NCBI GenBank assembly: GCA_035308965.1
Contig: DATGFN010000019.1
Location: 1-64,000, forward strand
DNA length: 64,000 bases
Direction: 5' to 3'
DNA from: DASYXZ01 sp035308965
GTDB taxonomy: Bacteria > Acidobacteriota > Terriglobia > UBA7540
The notes beneath the pieces are model-generated. The model saw only the letters and a program-made list of their open reading frames with translations. It had not been told where the DNA came from and did not search any database. Of the stretch, positions 62,149 through 64,000 are shown one piece after another. Each line of letters begins with the position of its first letter. Position 1 is the stretch's first letter. Position numbers and translations under genes: made by a program.

Positions 62149-62173
62149 ATAAAGAAACAGCTTCTCTTTATTC
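62147..62173. terminator. Possible bidirectional terminator, rng / sulfite-oxidase-like gene
   Basis: GAATAAAGA (62147-62155) and TCTTTATTC (62165-62173) form a perfect nine-base-pair stem with a nine-base loop between two convergent genes. The stem is AT-rich and no long T run follows, so the strength is uncertain. Confidence 0.4.
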
Positions 62174-62201
62174 ATAACAATTCCGCACTGTTGTCCAAAT
62201 T

Positions 62202-62250
62202 TTGACTTCAGACTTACATCTTCTGCCAACTGCATTCTGCCTTCCTCAGT
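62202..62250. repeat. Heptamer array before the end of the sulfite-oxidase-like gene
   Basis: Seven units: TTGACTT, CAGACTT, ACATCTT, CTGCCAA, CTGCATT, CTGCCTT, CCTCAGT. The last unit runs into the stop of the minus-strand gene that ends at 62246. Read in reverse complement (AAGTCTG, AAGTCAA) it resembles the AGTCAGG units on the other side of the hairpin. Confidence 0.7.
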
Positions 62251-62863
62251 CCGTGTCGAATCTCTCTTCCTTGAATGGGTCCCCATACATGTGGTAGCCG
62301 TTTTGCTCCCAGAAACCGGCGCGGTCTTGACTGAGGAATTCCAATCCACGAACCCATTTCGCGCTTTTCCAACTATAAAGCTTGGGGATCACCAATCGCA
62401 TGGGCCCGCCGTGTTCCGGCGTTAAGGGCTCGCCATCATGTTTGAGGGCGAACAAAACATTGTCGGCCAGAAGATCCGGCAGGGGGACGTTAGTCGCATA
62501 ACCCTCGGCGCCGTAAATCATCACGTGGCTCGCCTCCGGCTTCGGCCTGGTTCGGTCGAAGATGGCGCGAAACGATGCACCTTCCCAATGATTATCAAAG
62601 CGGCTCCAGCGGGTTACACAGTGAAAGTCCGAAGTTACCTGAATCCTTGGCAGGGCAAGGAATTCCTTCCAATTAAGTTTCAGTGGGACCTCGACCAGAC
62701 CTGAAGTTCGGAACTCCCAGGTGTCAGGATCAAATCGCGGCACGTCAGCGTATTGCAGCACCGGCCACTTGAGAGTCAAGGACTGGCCGGGCGGCAGCCG
62801 CCCCTCGCGTTTCATCTTTTCTTCCAGCGGCTTTCGGTCGGCGTAGTTCTGAAAGATGTCCAT
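62246..62863 (-). CDS. Cytoplasmic sulfite-oxidase-like molybdopterin protein
   Basis: A 205-residue protein of the sulfite-oxidase fold with the cofactor-ligand Cys in SDFHCVTRWS, GYATNVPLPDLL and the ending HGGPMRLVIPKLYSWKSAKW. It has no Tat or membrane signal, unlike the MsrP-like protein at 42515, so it should stay in the cytoplasm and is shorter. Its substrate is unknown. The gene is convergent with rng. Confidence 0.85.
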   Translation of the reverse strand: MDIFQNYADRKPLEEKMKREGRLPPGQSLTLKWPVLQYADVPRFDPDTWEFRTSGLVEVPLKLNWKEFLALPRIQVTSDFHCVTRWSRFDNHWEGASFRAIFDRTRPKPEASHVMIYGAEGYATNVPLPDLLADNVLFALKHDGEPLTPEHGGPMRLVIPKLYSWKSAKWVRGLEFLSQDRAGFWEQNGYHMYGDPFKEERFDTD

Positions 62864-63056
62864 TCGATTTTCCTCGCGCCACTTGTTTGACCTCCGTGAT
62901 TAGATTCGGCATTCATAAATTGGGTTCGAGCTCATTAACTGCAAGAAGCTAAGGCATGTGAACTTCCCTTCTGATCCTCTTCGGGTTCGGTTACAATCTT
63001 TGAACCCACAGGAAAATGTTTACGGCCCTATGCAGCGCGAAAAAGGCGGACATTCC

Positions 63057-64000
63057 ATGATTAGAATTCTCGCTCCATTGATATCCTCCCGGCAACTACT
63101 GAGGAAAGCTAAGGTTCGCGGGGCCTTCAATATCCTTTTTTCTCTGATGCTGACTATCGCCTGCCCAATTGTCATCTGGGGAGCGGAGGATTTCGCCCGC
63201 CCCAAGGTTCGAGCCATCACCGCCTTCATTCGTTTAGACAGGAATAATTATGAAGCCCAAATACAAGATACCCTCAGGATGCTGCGGCGGGCGAAGAGCG
63301 CGATGGAACAAGGGGGGTATGAAGTCGAGTCCATTCGCATCACCACTCAACCTTTTCCAGAATATATTCGCGGTCTGTCCAAAGATCAGGCGCTCGCTTT
63401 TTTCCGCGCCTATGATGACCTGGCGGTGAAGGAAGCCTTTGACGCCAACATCGGCCCCGCGATGCTTCACGACAATGACGATACGGCGCCGGCTGAACTG
63501 TTGGGCGAAATCCTGTCGACCACAAAAACCTTGGGAGCAAGCCTCCACGTTGCGGACGAAGATGGCGTGCATTCGAACAGCGTGCGCGCCGCGGCGAAGA
63601 TGGTGAAGTACGTTGAAGAGCACAGCCCGCACAGCCAGGGCAATTTCAATTTTGGCGCCGCCGCGATGGTCGCGCCCTACGGACCATTTTATCCTGCCTC
63701 GTACCATACCGGCGCCGGGCATCAATTCGCGGTCGGCCTCGAGTCAGCCAATGTGGTCCAACGCGTATTCGCAGCAACTTCAGGCGATCCCAAGGCCGCG
63801 CGAGCGCAACTTCTAAAAGCCCTCAGTGAACATGCTCTGGCGGTTGAAGCGATTGCGCGCCGGGTGGAGAAAGAAACGGGCTGGACGTATATGGGCCTGG
63901 ATCCCACTCCCGCGCCGCTCATGGATGTTTCGATTGGCGACGCGATTGAAAAATTCACTGGAGCGAAGTTTGGATCCAGCGGCACACTGACCGCCGCCGC
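63057..64000 (+). CDS. DUF711 (UPF0210) family protein, cut by the window edge
   Basis: The frame is open from the ATG at 63057 to the end of the window (about 314 residues seen). A hydrophobic stretch (NILFSLMLTIACPIVIWGA, about residues 25-43) looks like a signal peptide or anchor. The family pattern follows: KVRAITAFIRLDRNNYEAQI, ESIRITTQPFPEYI, DANIGPAML and APYGPFYPASYH. DUF711 proteins have a pyruvate-formate-lyase-like fold and no proven activity. The C-terminus is missing from the window. Confidence 0.72.
   Translation, partial: MIRILAPLISSRQLLRKAKVRGAFNILFSLMLTIACPIVIWGAEDFARPKVRAITAFIRLDRNNYEAQIQDTLRMLRRAKSAMEQGGYEVESIRITTQPFPEYIRGLSKDQALAFFRAYDDLAVKEAFDANIGPAMLHDNDDTAPAELLGEILSTTKTLGASLHVADEDGVHSNSVRAAAKMVKYVEEHSPHSQGNFNFGAAAMVAPYGPFYPASYHTGAGHQFAVGLESANVVQRVFAATSGDPKAARAQLLKALSEHALAVEAIARRVEKETGWTYMGLDPTPAPLMDVSIGDAIEKFTGAKFGSSGTLTAA

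Overview
The window is bacterial and very probably from the phylum Acidobacteriota. It carries a complete 16S rRNA gene, two pairs of a PadR regulator with a long MacB/FtsX-type permease (the arrangement known as acidobacterial duplicated orphan permease, ADOP), a VWFA-related acidobacterial protein, an Oar-like TonB-dependent receptor and PEGA/TolB-type Ser/Thr kinases. I worked from the sequence only. No CRISPR array, insertion sequence, prophage or tRNA gene was seen.

Layout. 1-420: G-rich heptamer array, a second heptamer array and a palindromic repeat. 421-2603: a self-contained 16S unit with promoter, boxA, a long processing stem and an intrinsic terminator, and no tRNA or 23S behind it. 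2623-6146: VWFA protein, DUF6807-like protein, a small coiled coil and a Tat-exported sugar isomerase-like protein. 6255-9289: first ADOP/PadR pair. 9634-22893: a phospho-signalling block with a PEGA Ser/Thr kinase, FHA-GAF-cyclase, trypsin-like protein lacking the catalytic His, PHP hydrolase and zinc-ribbon/FHA protein on the plus strand, facing a PP2C phosphatase, a triple-FHA ABC exporter and a small membrane protein on the minus strand. 23301-28922: VOC protein, DUF2911, kinase/beta-propeller, pirin and a Cys-containing small protein. 29012-32046: second ADOP/PadR pair. 32173-38017: assorted metabolic and envelope genes.

38258-44159 is a co-oriented eight-gene run on the minus strand: cytochrome b, MsrP-like molybdoenzyme, ECF sigma, anti-sigma, DUF1223, EthD-like, MsrB and MsrA. 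Nearly all of its enzymes have export or membrane signals, so it reads as an envelope system for repairing oxidised methionine under its own sigma factor. 44376-49686 holds a ROK kinase, a ClC channel overlapping a TPR protein, and a FecR-domain protein. 49740-62112 is the cell-shape and RNA-processing block mreB-mreC-mreD, mrdA-rodA, rng, split by a 3-kb opposite-strand TonB receptor gene. A cytoplasmic sulfite-oxidase-like gene and a DUF711 gene cut by the window edge follow.

Candidate novelties are: the free-standing 16S unit; period-7 and period-8 repeat arrays of differing sequence in many intergenic gaps; the combined MsrA/MsrB/MsrP-like cluster; the six-FHA kinase/phosphatase block; an RNase G whose S1 domain is split by about 450 residues; and repeated TCTACC half-sites before both PadR genes.
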